From assembly GCF_036785885.1 (NCBI RefSeq), contig NC_092317.1, positions 4,776,501-4,840,500 of the forward strand: 64,000 bases of DNA, in the 5' to 3' direction. Positions 11,908-24,006 of the stretch are shown one piece after another. The position numbers and the translations under genes are program-made. The notes beneath the pieces are model-generated. The model was not told where the DNA came from, did not search any database, and saw only the letters and a program-made list of their open reading frames with translations. The number at the start of each line of letters is the position of its first letter. Position 1 is the stretch's first letter. The DNA comes from Coffea arabica (Eukaryota > Streptophyta > Magnoliopsida > Gentianales > Rubiaceae).

Positions 11908-14879
11908 TCAAATGTAAGAACCACCATCCTCATCATCACAAGCAAAAAGTTCCTCAAGCTGTTCATCAGTCCACTGCGGTAGGGTTGCTGAAGTTACTGG
12001 TTGCCTTTGCTTCTGCACTGTGTTGTCTTCTTGAATTTCTTGGACAACATGGTTCGTCATCAAGCTTTTCGCAACATCGTCATTATGTAGCCTCTCGTTT
12101 ATATCAGCAACTTTCAGCCCTCTCTCATTATCAAGTGAAACCACTTCCTCATTGTACCCAGTTCTCTTGCTTGCCGCTTCCTCAGACAACCCTTGTGCAG
12201 CGTCTTGCCTTAGACTTGATGGTTCTTTGTCTACAAGTTTAGCTTTTAAGCCCAATCTGCTGCTGCATGTCAAACTCTGGTTAAGTAAAATTCTACTCTC
12301 TATTTGATCATTGATGTGCAAACTCCCACTTGCATCAATGTTATGTTGCATCCTATCAGTCATCTCCCCTGAGGCTCCATTTTCTGGAGTTGACCTCTTC
12401 TCAGGTGATCCAGCTATTCCAAAGCACAAATAATCAAAAGATATAATGGGAAAAAGCAAGTAATCAACGATAATAAAACCATCAGACTAAGTTCATTCCA
12501 ACAAACACAAGACCCTTCAGGGGCCGCAAGTAAATACACTGCCTTACCACCACCAGGCGCAACATGTTTGACAGAATAGGCTAGAGAGCTTTTCTCTGTC
12601 GGAGGGCCATTATCCTTGTTAACGACCTGTAAATGAAAACCTTTTCAACAAAGTAAACAAAGAAGCAGCTGGAAGCACTCATAAGTGCACAAAATAGAGT
12701 ATGTTGAACGAAAGGCAATTACATCCCCTTTCCAATCCCAGCAGAAAAGGAAAATTTTTAAGGTTCTGTCTCTCAAGTAGGAAGAAGTTAAACAACAATG
12801 GGCCCACTCAAGCACATTAGCATGTTAAAGCATCAGTAACAGAATTCCTTGTACATCTACGAGGTCAACTGTTTGTAAGCCATAGAGGTGGTCATTACCA
12901 ACTCAGGCCCCTACAGTGGAGCAAAATAGATAGTTTGGACATGAAGGTTTTCTGTTGACAAAAATGAATTCTGTTAAAACCAGTTAATCATGCAATTGAC
13001 AATTGAACTTAAAAACACTGCATTATTCTCCTATGGAATGAAAGATGAAGACCAATCATACCTCATAATTTCAAGAGACAAACCAGGTTATGTGCCACAA
13101 ACTAAAACGAAGAACGCAAATCGGTGACTACATGAAACAACTGGATGCCAAACTAACTTAGCTCATTTATTTTACGTACTCCAGATATCCAAAACATGTA
13201 TAAAGAACCCTTACTTCCTCGTATAACAATAACCAAATCAATTTTAAAAGAAAAAGTCATCAAAAGCATCACCAGTTAAGCATGCATAAAGAAAGCCATG
13301 ATTTCAAGATTATTCAAGAGGGAAACAGACGATGCATATAACTGCAAGAATTGCGCACCTTTACTACATATATAATGCTTAAATTATCACTGATTTGAAA
13401 TAAGGATGCGGGTTGGCATAGGAATGAATGCACACCTTTACCAGATTCCTTGGCATTATATTGAGATAATGCATCAGCTTTGAAGAGGAAAATATGGAAA
13501 CCTGAAAATGTTTGAATTTGAAACCTTAAAGAGACATTTCACTACAAAATTACTTATCCATTGGGACAATCTTCTACTTTACCGAAAGAGTAGCACACAA
13601 CCTTCTGAAGTATCAACACTGATCCATTAACAAAATCCTTTGCGAAGTGGCTCTCACTTAAGACTTTCTGATGAACAGAAGCACAAATTGTACCTGTTGG
13701 ATCCTAAACTTGAAACAAATACATTAGTAAAACTACATATCCCAATTGTATTACAAGCTTCTTATCAAATCCATACCTTCAGAGTGACCATTAAACCGCC
13801 AAGACTACTTTGTGTGCAGGACTTGATGACTGCCACAACCTAATTACACATAAATAGTAAGCCCAATAAAAATTTGCCTCATTTGGCAAAAGGGTATACT
13901 GACAAGCACAATAATACAACACAGGCATCGGGTTAATGATACAACACTGGGATTGGCAATCAACAAGCAGAAGTGTAAATTATTGATCCTCCCCTAAATC
14001 AACCGCCAATCCACCTTTTCCCCATCTATCCTCCTCTTTTGCTAGCCATTTCTTTGTTCAGGTTCCAACTACAGGAGTATTCTTGTTTTGCCAAATTCTG
14101 ACCAGTTTATCATTTGATCACGACAGTGCATTACACTCTAGCATGTACATTCATGATTCAATACATTTCTTTACAATATCTTTTTTTTTTCTTTCAAATT
14201 TTTGTATAACTTCCCATTATTATGGAAGCCGATAATAGTAAAGTACCTGATCAACCTTGCCATTATTTGCACATTGATGGATAGAATTCAAGGGTACACT
14301 AGGTACAACACCATCCACTGTGCCTATACACAGAATTTCCCAATTAATTACACCAGCCAGTACTTAGCCACTTACTAATTAAGAATAAATAAATCACAAG
14401 AATTAAAGGATTATACCGATGAATTGAAGGGCTGACAGCCAAGGATCGCTGCTGAAATCGTCGTCGAATTCGGGAGCATTTTCGACGGCTCTCCTTATAT
14501 ACTCCTGAGTAGGGATTGGATTAGAGTCACTGGTTTGAGAAGAGAACAAATGTTCTTTCTCTCTATCACGATTTTTCTGAAGCATCGCTGATTGTACAGC
14601 TCCGGCTGGTCCAGGAATGATGCGTCGTCGTTGAGGGGAAATAGGGCGAGAGAATTGTTGTCGTTGCTGTTCTTGGTGCTGCTGTTGTTCTGTTTCTTCT
14701 TCGATTACTAGGGTTTGGGGACGGTTAGAGCAGGGTCGGAGGGTTGGTTGGGATAGCGAGGTGGAGGTTGTGGTTGCGGCGGCAGAAATGGAGGTCTGGC
14801 GGTGGTGGCGCTTGCAAGGGCGGAGGAGGGAGGGGATGTCGGAATCGTCCAAGTCAAGCGCTTCTTCCCATGGCTCCAT
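11908..14879 (-). CDS. Homologous recombination OB-fold protein, HROB/MCM8IP-like
   Basis: Exons (minus): 14417-14879, 14247-14323, 13777-13839, 13602-13703, 13436-13501, 12548-12626 and 11908-12413, in consistent phase, giving 451 residues. The start is the ATG of MEPWEEALDLDDSD, the first ATG that gives a family-like acidic N-terminus. Residues 1-150 look disordered, with Ser/Thr and Gln runs, and include RRRIIPGPAG (84-93), a motif I recall as conserved in HROB proteins. About 172-257 forms the OB-fold (DUF4539-like) region, with VVAVIKSC, GLMVTLKDPTG and GSVLILQKV. The tail is low-complexity and ends in an acidic segment after QWTDEQLEELF. In animals HROB recruits the MCM8-MCM9 helicase for DNA synthesis during recombination. 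A nuclear role in recombination is inferred. The family call is stronger than the functional one. Confidence 0.78.
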
Positions 14880-15624
14880 TCGGTTAGTTGGGTGGTTTCT
14901 TGGGGGGATTTTGTATTTTTTGGAGGGAAAAATACAGGTAAAGATTGGAGACTTTTTCGGTTGCAGACTACAACGGAGAATGGGTCTTGGCCCAATTGTT
15001 CTACAAAAAAATTTTGAGAGGAAAAGCCCATCTTTCATTTATGTGTTTAACACCCATTGGAAACAAATCACGCTCATTGACAAATTGGACAAGAATACAA
15101 AAGAAAAAAGTAATTATCATCTGCGAATTAGCGTTTAGTTTTTGCATGTATGACCATGTATCTAATCCTTAGAACTATTTGATGCGACTCCTGTTTTATG
15201 CTTATTGTCTAAAGTGAATGTAACAAAACATATTCTATTGTTTTGCTTTTTGTTTACCCTTAAAAAAAGTGAAATGATAAAGATCACAACAACTTGGGTA
15301 ATGCACATAAGAATTTTACTACTTTTTTTTTTTTGGAGGTCTAGATATAAATGAATCAATTTACGTAGGTGATGAATATTGGTACGATACATGAACTACT
15401 TTTTTGGCTCGTTTCACTTTTCTTTTTTATCTTGCCCAAAATGGCTTTGTTGCTTAAATTTTGCTATTTGTGTTTGTTTATTAGAAAATTAATCAAAATG
15501 GGAAACAAATTGCATCTAATGTTTCCTTCTCCGTCGCTAGATTTTCCAACCAATTAGTCAGCTGGCAAACAATCACAAGGATCGAGAAAAAATATCAACA
15601 TAAATATAAATGAACACATCTGAT

Positions 15625-15705
15625 GTAGATGTCTTCGGTTCAAATCCTCCTTTTCCCTTTCGATTTCTTAAAAGTTATCTCTCTCCTATTGAAAAAAAAA
15701 ATAAA
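15625..15705 (+). mobile_element. Possible tRNA-derived SINE remnant
   Basis: The stretch CTTCGGTTCAAATCCTCC matches a tRNA-gene B box (GGTTCAAATCC). It is followed after about 50 bases by an A-rich tail near 15690-15705. No A box or target duplication was identified, so the call is weak. Confidence 0.3.
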
Positions 15706-16323
15706 AACTATCTGAAGTGTTGAGCAGCTTAATAAATTTGGCTAACAACTTCAAAAAATTAGGGTTTTGCGAGAGTAAAAATGGAAGTCAAAAAAGTGAC
15801 AAAAAAAATTTTACGTCAAAATTCAAGACTTCCACTTTATATACTAGAGTTAAAGGCGTACGCGATATGTGTGCATTTTAGAAATGCTCTTTCACGAATT
15901 AATTTCAAATAAAATTTTCATTACTAAAAGCACTTTAATCTTGAGTTTAATATTTATAATGCTTAAAAGCAGTTATTATTTTGGCAATAAGTGATTTTTA
16001 TGAGGGTAAATTTAAAAGTACATAAAGTGACTAAAAATAATTACTCCAAACCTCCATCTCGCCCTTTATATATAATAAATTACCTATTACCTAATCAAAA
16101 ATATTAATTACTGCAAATATATTTAGTAAAGCTGAAAATAGACACAATCAAATGTGCACATATATTTTTCGTGCTTGAAAGCTGAGATAGAGTATGTTCT
16201 TTGTGAATCAAAAGGCCAAGCATAAATTAGGGGAAAAAATCATCAAATTTTTGGCCATGTGCCGTTGAACTGCTATTCTTGTTTGTCTGAGGCAAAAAGG
16301 AAAGGAGCGGAAAACATAGGCCG

Positions 16324-16343
16324 AGAGAGAGAGAGAGAGAGAG
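16324..16343. repeat. GA microsatellite
   Basis: About ten uninterrupted GA units. Confidence 0.8.
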
Positions 16344-16455
16344 GAGAAGAATGGTAGACAGACAGTCAAAAACAATTGTCAACCGTTCGCTACGGTTTTT
16401 TTTTTTAGGCAATTGTTTATGAAGGTTCATGACTAAGATTCGGCCACAAAAAAAA

Positions 16456-16631
16456 ATTCAGATTTGATCTTGTATATCGTTTTTTATAATATATGTGGGG
16501 CTCACAAAAATTTATTCTATAGTTACACGTTGTTGAAAGTGAAATTCAGATTTGATCTTGTATATCGTTTTTTATAATATATGTGGGGCTCGCAAAAATT
16601 TATTCTATAGTTACATGTTGTTGAAAGTGAA
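16456..16631. repeat. Two-copy tandem duplication, period 88 bp
   Basis: ATTCAGATTTGATCTTGTAT through GTTGTTGAAAGTGA appears twice head to tail. The copies differ at only two or so positions (CTCACAAA against CTCGCAAA, and TTACACG against TTACATG). The near identity points to a fairly recent duplication. It does not overlap a gene. Confidence 0.85.
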
Positions 16632-17612
16632 TCATACCGTGTGCATACAAAATCACATCTTATTCATTTTGCACAAAATCGCTCCAAACAGTTTTCTTGA
16701 TGACTATTCGGCCCCTTGTCTATATTTACTCCAACCATCCGGATGGGACGGAAATTTTGACCATCCGCAGAAAAGATGAACCTCCTTAATATTAGATTCC
16801 AAAACCGAAAAAAAAAAAGGGAACCAAACCAATCCGTAGTTGCCCAAGGCAGATAGTTTCCGGCACATTTTCGATCTCAAATAAAAGTCGCGGCCGAGTT
16901 ACATCAAATGGTGATAGAGACTCTAGGGGGCATAGAGAAGAGTTTAGATTTATGAAACACTCCTCCATGTATCCATCCATGTCCTCCATGTATTGAGGAC
17001 CTCAAGAGAATGAAAAGAATTTGGGAATTGTCCCTCACATGGACAAGACCCCTCAAGAGGAAAAAACACAGTACTACTATCTCAAGTATTGTATTGAGCG
17101 GCTTAAATAAATTTGGCTAACAACTTCATAAATTGATCCGTGCAGATATTTACTAATCGACTGTATTAACAAGTAAGAAACGTAGAGCATACAACATGGA
17201 AATTATCTTTTCAGGTTCTAAAACAATTAATATTAGCAACAGTACAGCATAACCCTCCTCGGTGAATTGCCACCCCATATGGATATGGGTGGTGTGGCAT
17301 TGAAAAAAAAAAAAACTCCTTAGCTGAATAAGTAATTATCTATTTGCCTCCAATAATTGTGGCTGATTGAACAGCAAATCCAGCAATTAGCCCAAAACTC
17401 AATAATAAAAAGAAAGACGGAACACATATATAGTTTCAGTTGATACGGGAGATAAAAGGGAGTAAATCCGTGAAACAAGTTACTAGAATATGGCAGCCAC
17501 GTTGCATTTTTGGCATGCATATCTGAGAGTCAATGCTCATAAATAAATGCGGAATGCACACGTAATAAATATTGACCATTAATCACCTTAATTACCGGTT
17601 CTCAAATCTGCT

Positions 17613-17619
17613 TATAAAT
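17613..17619 (+). promoter_or_regulatory. Possible TATA box for the CAR gene
   Basis: TATAAAT lies about 200 bases upstream of the putative leader-intron donor. A pyrimidine-rich stretch follows about 20 bases downstream, near 17640, where transcription could start. Confidence 0.35.
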
Positions 17620-17810
17620 TTTTTTTTTAAGAACTAATCTCTTTCCCAGTCTGAAATTCTAAATTCGTATCCCAAAACCAAAAACAGAAGAATTTTCTCA
17701 TTTTGGTGCTGGGTATTTTGCACACTCTTGATTGCCTCTCTTCGGACAACCTTCTCAAAAGATCATTTTGGCATTTCCCCTCCCAAATTCGTATAAATTA
17801 TTTGTCACGA

Positions 17811-18181
17811 GTAAGTATCTACAGATAGAAATATATTTGTTCTCTTGATTCATTTCTGTTATTGCTCATTTGGCTTAGATTTTGTGCGTTATGCCTTTTG
17901 ATTTTTGCATAAAGATGGATGGATAGATAGATACAGAAGCTGGAATTACAAAGACAAGCGTTACAAGAATATATTCATAACACCAAGTTTATATGAAATT
18001 AATTAACAAGGTGCCTGGATATATATTAGTTATGTAAAGTGGATGAAGATGTATAATAGTTATGTGAGATTATTCAATGGTTTTTATAGCATGCACCAAA
18101 AGTAACAGTTGTGTTAATTACCTATTTAATTATCAATTCGTGATAAATGTCATTATTTATTTGTTTAATTTGTGGTTTCAG
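17811..18181 (+). other. Probable intron in the 5' leader of the CAR gene
   Basis: A strong donor (CACGA|GTAAGT at 17811) pairs with a good acceptor (TTGTGGTTTCAG ending at 18181). The intervening 371 bases are T-rich, like other introns here. The start codon lies 103 bases after the acceptor. Leader introns often raise expression in plants, but use of this one is inferred from the splice signals only. Confidence 0.55.
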
Positions 18182-18283
18182 ACAAGGACAGAGTTTGACC
18201 TGACAAAAGAGTGCAGGCGTACTAGGTAGGAAAAAGTTTGGTTGTAGTATAATAAAAGGGAGGGGAAAAGGCTACAAATAAAA

Positions 18284-20272
18284 ATGGATTCACCAACATC
18301 ACCAGCCTTAGCAAAACCTCCTGCAAAATCAAGTATGGATAACTTGTTGGGTCTGCTCAGAATTCGAGTCAAGAGAGGTGTCAATCTTGCTGTCAGAGAT
18401 GTTCGCACCAGTGATCCTTATGTTGTTGTCAAGATGGGTAAACAGGTCCTTCCTCATTCTCTATCTGTGATTTCAGGACTTCGTTTTCATGGTCTAAATT
18501 GCTTGCTGTGGTTGACTTGCATTATTGATTCGTTTTTTCGTTCCCCCTCTTGTGATCATTTCAATTGACTTGATGCATGGATTCTGACATTAAGATATGG
18601 TTTGATGCTCTCTTGATCTTAACATGTTTGCAAAATTCCCTGAAATATAGTGAGGATATGGCCTTAATCTTTGAAGGACAGAGGGGAATGGGCTTACCTA
18701 ATTTATAAGGGTAGTGTTAATACTGCAGAGCTTTTCATTTGTTTTTTTCGATATGAAGTCATGCTTGTTTCTGTTGGATTTTACTATTTAGATATACGTC
18801 TAGTTGCAATTCTGTAGCCCAAACTCTGATCTGATTCTTGAATAAATGAAAGGTGATCTAACTGTTCATGATTGCTGAAGAAACAAATACTTGTTACTCA
18901 GTCAAAGTGCGTTTAGAGATTGTTGGAATCAAGGGCTGTTGTGCACTGCCCTGCAATAAACATGTGTTTCTGGGATGCACGTAGTTGTCACTGATGCCAT
19001 TAAATTTTGCTTAGCAGTGGTGGCGTCTATACCTTTGGCCTTGTTTCCACACCAAGTCTCATTTTGTAGAATGCATTCATTAACTAAAGGCAGGCGGGCA
19101 CTTTGGTTTATCTGTGAAAACAATGTGAAAATCTACATCCATAGTGTCCGGGCTTTTTTGCCACTATTGAAGTGTCTTTCCTGTAGACCGCCTCATATAT
19201 AAGTCCTGCTGAGGCCTTATATATAACATGTATGAACTTCATAATCCGGCTTTAGATTTTGTATGTGCTCAAAAACTTCAAGTCCCGTACAGTTGCAGAA
19301 ATGTGCTCTTGCTTTCATGCCATATGGACTATTTTATTGCTACGATGGAGTAGTGCTCGCTGCTTTAAATTTCTAATGCCGGATGAATGTTACAATTTGC
19401 TGCAGAAATTGAAGACCCGTGTCATTAATAAGGATGTCAATCCTGAGTGGAATGAAGATTTGACTCTTTCAGTCTCTGATCCAAATATTCCAGTCAAGCT
19501 GGTGAGTACTAGAATTTGTTTCTCTGAGCATCAAGAAGAAACTATTGCTGCTTCCTGCTTTTGTGTTACGGCATGTACGCACCTCTATAGTTCCAACTTT
19601 CCTAACTATTGTGGCAACAGTATTACTAGATGAATGAATGATATGAAAACCTTCCAGTGGAAGAACAATTTTATCCCTCCATGTAAGAATGATTCAGATG
19701 ATGCCTTTCATCTACATTCAGAGATGTGTATTGTCCTCTGCGGATTAGTCTGTGTCTTACAGTCTCTATTAGATTTTCTGCGAGCCTTTGATACCTAAGT
19801 GACTAAGTTGAATTCCTACTTTTGACCCTAAGATGCTCTTAACTCGGCATATGTTGAAGTGGAAGCTTTACATTCCAGTTGACAGAATGCAAAACTAAAC
19901 ATACCAATTGTGGTTTGTCATCTTTGTATTGATAAAACCGATCGAAATCAGTATTTAACAGTCATCCTGATTACATGATTTCAGACTGTATATGATCATG
20001 ACATGTTCAGCAAGGATGACAAAATGGGAGAAGCGGAATTTGACATCAAAGCATTTATAGAAGCTTTGAAGATGAAGCTAAATGGCCTCCCAAATGGCAC
20101 CATAGTGTCTAGGGTGATCCCGCTGAGGACAAACTGCCTGTCTGAAGAGAGCTGTGTAATCTGGAAAGATGGCAAGATTACTCAAGATATGTGTCTGAGA
20201 TTAAGAAATGTCGAATGTGGTGAAGTCGAAATCCAGCTTCAGTGGATTGATCTTCCCGGCAAAGGGTTATAG
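18284..20272 (+). CDS. C2-domain ABA-related (CAR) protein
   Basis: Exons 18284-18445, 19406-19501 and 19985-20272 give 181 residues, within the family's usual 165-190. After a short Pro/Ser N-terminus, one C2 domain runs from about residue 19 to the end. It opens with LLGLLRIRVKRGVNLAVRDV. Calcium-loop acidic residues are present in VRDVRTSDPYV and in YDHDMFSKDDKMG. The CAR-specific insertion after the core, from IEALKMKLNGLPNGT to CVIWKDGKI, is complete, and the end QLQWIDLPGKGL is typical. In Arabidopsis, CAR proteins bind negatively charged membranes in a calcium-dependent way and bring PYR/PYL abscisic-acid receptors to the plasma membrane. Some members also act as GTPase-activating proteins for YchF1. 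Which CAR paralogue this is cannot be settled here. Confidence 0.92.
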
Positions 20273-23200
20273 AACTTACGCATGCTTCAATTCGGTGCAT
20301 CCACCATTCTCTGTGGATTATATGCCCGGTATCAGCTTGCTGCAGTATCAGTTTGGAGATGCGTTTGGTTTCCTGGCCATGTTTGATATGTTAATCTCGT
20401 GGTCTGTCTACCTGTCTGTACAAGAATTGTAGCTCAGTCACTGAAAAATTTTGTTGGTTTTTCTTTTCTTTTCTACATTTTTTTTTTTGCCCTTTTGCTG
20501 CTAGACTAGAGGCATCTGGTGATTGTAACTACTGGAATCTTTTGATGCCTTTGCACTTGATGCGGACATTGTCCTGAATCTGCAGATAATATATACTAAT
20601 CTGGTCCACCGTGTTTAGACATAGTATTTTTTTGTAAGACAATTGGTCTTTGTCGCCAGCATCTTGGAGTAGTACCATTTGATGTGCATCTTACTCAATT
20701 ACCTTTCGGCTCTTTGGTTTCCTAAGGAAATAAGTTGATCAATTTCCTTTTACTTGTATCAGAATTGTTGAAAGTCATAATAGTCTGATTGGATCCAAGG
20801 TCACATTGTGGACTCTACTCGTCCCATTTATATCGTAACATTGGACAAAGCTTTTCTTTTGTTCTATGCGCTGCCAGGAGATCTTAAAGGCAGGAAAGCC
20901 CAGATCAAACCTGTCTTATGTACCCGGATCTGGGTTCTCATCTGATTTTCTGAGCTTGACAGAGAACCAAACCAAATTAGGAGCATGACTGGTTTGCGAT
21001 TCAACCGGTCAAATTAGTCGGTTCGGTCTAGGTTTAAGAATTTGATTTGTGGTACATAACACAATAAAGTTGTTGTACATTCTATAAGGATATGATAGTT
21101 TATGCAGGGTGATACAACATGCTTAGCAATTAATTAATGGGAGATGGAAGTTAAATAGTTTCCTTAACTTAATAATTCTAGCCGTATCCAATGGTAATAG
21201 ATAATCCGTGTATATAAAATTAATTTTTATAAAAAGGAAAAAATACAACCGCACGTACTGTCAAGCCAAAGGACAAAAAATTTAGCCCTTCAAGGCTTCA
21301 AACTTCTTTACTATAAGAATTTTTTTTGTTTTTAAAAAGGCGGTCACGAAACCGTTCTTTGTTTAATGAAAGAGCACGAAATTCTGTGAGTAGAAATATC
21401 TTTTTAGAAATCAAAGGGGAACCAGAATTCAAAGGATGAGGGTGGCTGAAAAGATAGCTAAGAGACAAATTAGGACTTCAATTAATCAAATGCATGCACC
21501 CTTTTATACTCCTTGAAAACATAACCCTTTAATCTCATATCTATTGCAAATTGTGCAAATTAAACATGATGTTTGGATGTTTTGAACTCCAAGAGAGTTG
21601 TGACCACTGACACGCCAATCTTTGCTCCCTTCTTTCACTCACCATTTGCCACCCCCCCATCATTCATTCCAACGCATGCTTCTCTGAGTTTTTATCACTT
21701 CTAGGACACAATTTTAGCATATCTTTGAATGTCACCTTTCCCCGATGTGCTTGCCTAGATATTCTTATCTTGATCCGCCAATCGGGTTTTACCATCTTAC
21801 ATACATTTGTACCAAAACTAATCCAAACATTAACAGCAGAATAAAATAGCTAACCCATAAGATAATTGAATAACGTGTCGATATCTTTTACATGTCAAGA
21901 AGATTAAGAGCCCGTTTGGATTGCTATTTTCTGAAATTTTTATAAAAATAAAAAAATATGTTGTAGCGATTTGATATATGAGAGATAAAAAGATTATTCA
22001 GAAATGTGATCGCCAAAAAAAGTAAAAAGTTTTCAGAATAAAATTGCAATCCAAACTAACTTCTCTAGTCTTCTAAGCTACTAAGAAAACTTAAATACTA
22101 CATGCTATGACATCGAATAGCTTCGGTGAGGAACTAGCAATAACCCTCTTCGATTGCCAACCTTCACATTATATTTCAGCTAATCATTTTCCATGTACTA
22201 CTATCGAATTGTAACTTGTCCAACTAATATATTAAATCTCACATGAGTTCTTTATAAAATGAGAAAAAAAAAAAAGAGAGAGAGGGTATCACCATCAACT
22301 TTTGAATGGTATCTTAGCAGTCACCAACTTAGGTTGATCCTCGTACGGATTCATCAATGATGATACATTTGCAGGAACCTAGTTAATGCGGAGGATTCAA
22401 GAAGAGTCACAGTAGTGTTTCTTTTGTTCTTTTAAAACCATAGAAGTGTTAGCACACTTTTGCCTTTACACCTTTAAAAGAGAATATGAATAAAAGTGTC
22501 TGAAAAGTAGGTTAGAAAGAAAATAAAGAGAAATGATGATGGCTTCTGATTTGCAATAACCCTCATTTATCACAAGAAGAAGAAAAGAACATTTACGTAC
22601 GAATTTGATGCAGTCAAGATTTTGGATGTTTTTTGATGGAGTGCAGTTGAGAATTGGTAATGAGCAAACATTATGCTGATCGAGAGTGCAAACTGTTCTG
22701 AGCAGCTTTCATCATATTTTTCATCTCTTTTTCAAGTTTGACCACTGTAATTTTCCAACCGCGGAAGAGAATCGTGCCTAAGCTGTTATTTTATTGTTAG
22801 GAAAAATCGAAGCATGAAAATCTGAGTAAGCAGAAAATAATTATAATGTTGATGATAGTTTTATCGCATGTAGTGCTGCCCAGCTAGCTGGCGTGGGAAG
22901 GAAAAAGGGCAAGAAGATAATTCAGAGTTAGAATTATGTTGAGAAATTGTCTCATATATCTAGTCTTCTTTCTCCGATCAATCCCCGCTTGAGCCATCCC
23001 CATTATATATAGGAATCTCCTACAAGATTCCTTTTTTTCTTTTTCTTTTGGTTAATGATATGAAATTTATGTGTAAAATGCATGAGTGATTATCGAGAAA
23101 TTCATATACTCTAGCAACACTTGCATTTAGCGACTGTGTCTGGACAGAGAATTTTTGAAATATTATTTTAAATAATTATTGTAGCACTTTTTGTGATATA

Positions 23201-23585
23201 ATAGAAAATAGTAATTAAAAAAATATATGTATGATACGAGTAAAATTATATTTGAAATTTTTTTAATCTAAACATGAGGTCTGAATAAAAAATCAAAGCA
23301 ATCTTTCTTATTTGCCTTCTTTTATTTATACAATGTAGACATTTTTGGTTGGGAAAGGCAACACAAATCTACGTAATTACAATTTAAAAAAGAAGCAAAA
23401 GGGAATAATGTGAAGAAAAGAAGAACATATATAAGCCCGTCAAACAGCTCACGAGCCAAAAATCGAATCCAAGAAGAAGAAAGTAAAGTAAGAGATTCGA
23501 AAAGCTCTCAAAACATGTACTCTCAGACATATATACCACCTCCAACCAAATTGCTTTTTCACTTCTCTCCACCAGTAGTTTATGA

Positions 23586-23620
<35 letters not shown>

Positions 23621-23723
23621 TATATACCAACTTACTCTATAGCTATATACAAAAAGTTTTTCAAGTACTTTTCTTTCAACTACCAGTTTTCTGGTCTAAT
23701 AAATTTGCCTGCGCAAAGAAAAC
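20273..23723. other. Intergenic between CAR and PIN1 genes, left part
   Basis: The CAR 3' untranslated region fills the first few hundred bases. A fragment near 20985-21045 (ATTCAACCGGTCAAATTAG) resembles the body of the Mutator-like element at 53929. A complete small MITE lies at 21914-22056 and a decayed relative near 23145-23275. No gene was recognised. Confidence 0.6.
21914..22056. mobile_element. MITE of the GTTTGGATTGC family
   Basis: Ends are GTTTGGATTGCTATTTTCTG and, inverted, CAGAATAAAATTGCAATCCAAAC. The interior has the family core TGTAGCGATTTGATATATGAG. It is about 143 bp, non-coding, with no clear target duplication. Confidence 0.75.
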
Positions 23724-24006
23724 TATTGTGTTTGGATTGCATTTTTCATGATTTTTCATGGAAAAATTACTGTAGCGATTTGATATATGTGAGGAAAAAA
23801 GGTAATAGGAAAATGTGATCACGGAAAACGACGTAATTTTTCGACGGAAAACGGCAATCCAAACAAGGTGGGATTGCTTGTTTCCGTCGTAAATATTGTT
23901 GTTTTCCGTGATCACATTTTCCTATCACCTTTTTCCCTCACATATATCAAATCGCTGCAGTAATTTTTCCATGAAAAATGACGGAAAATGCAATCCAAAC
24001 ACAATA
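23724..24006. mobile_element. Head-to-head pair of MITEs forming a 283-bp hairpin
   Basis: Outer ends are TATTGTGTTTGGATTGCATT and its inverse. Internal GCAATCCAAACAAGG and GGGATTGCTTGTTTCC meet near 23865. Each half therefore looks like one MITE, and the two halves are nearly perfect inverted copies over about 135 bases, sharing TTTTCCGTGATCACATTTTC and ATATATCAAATCGCTG. The pair lies about 1.06 kb upstream of the PIN1 start codon. Confidence 0.8.

Larger units (their letters stand above)
14880..17600. other. Intergenic between divergent HROB-like and CAR genes
   Basis: This must hold the HROB-like promoter near 14,900-15,200. Further right it is AT-rich, with a possible SINE remnant near 15,620, a GA microsatellite (16324-16343) and an 88-bp tandem duplication (16456-16631). 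I found no protein-coding gene with recognisable similarity. Confidence 0.6.

Noticed and set aside
14403-15038. Longer N-terminus for the HROB-like gene starting about 53 codons upstream
   Set aside because: The extension is basic and unlike the family. The internal ATG at 14879 gives the acidic start expected, and the extension is probably 5' leader.
16792-16989. 65-codon minus-strand frame in the HROB-CAR spacer
   Set aside because: No recognisable domain, no splice partner and no coding-type context. It is probably chance or an unidentifiable gene scrap.
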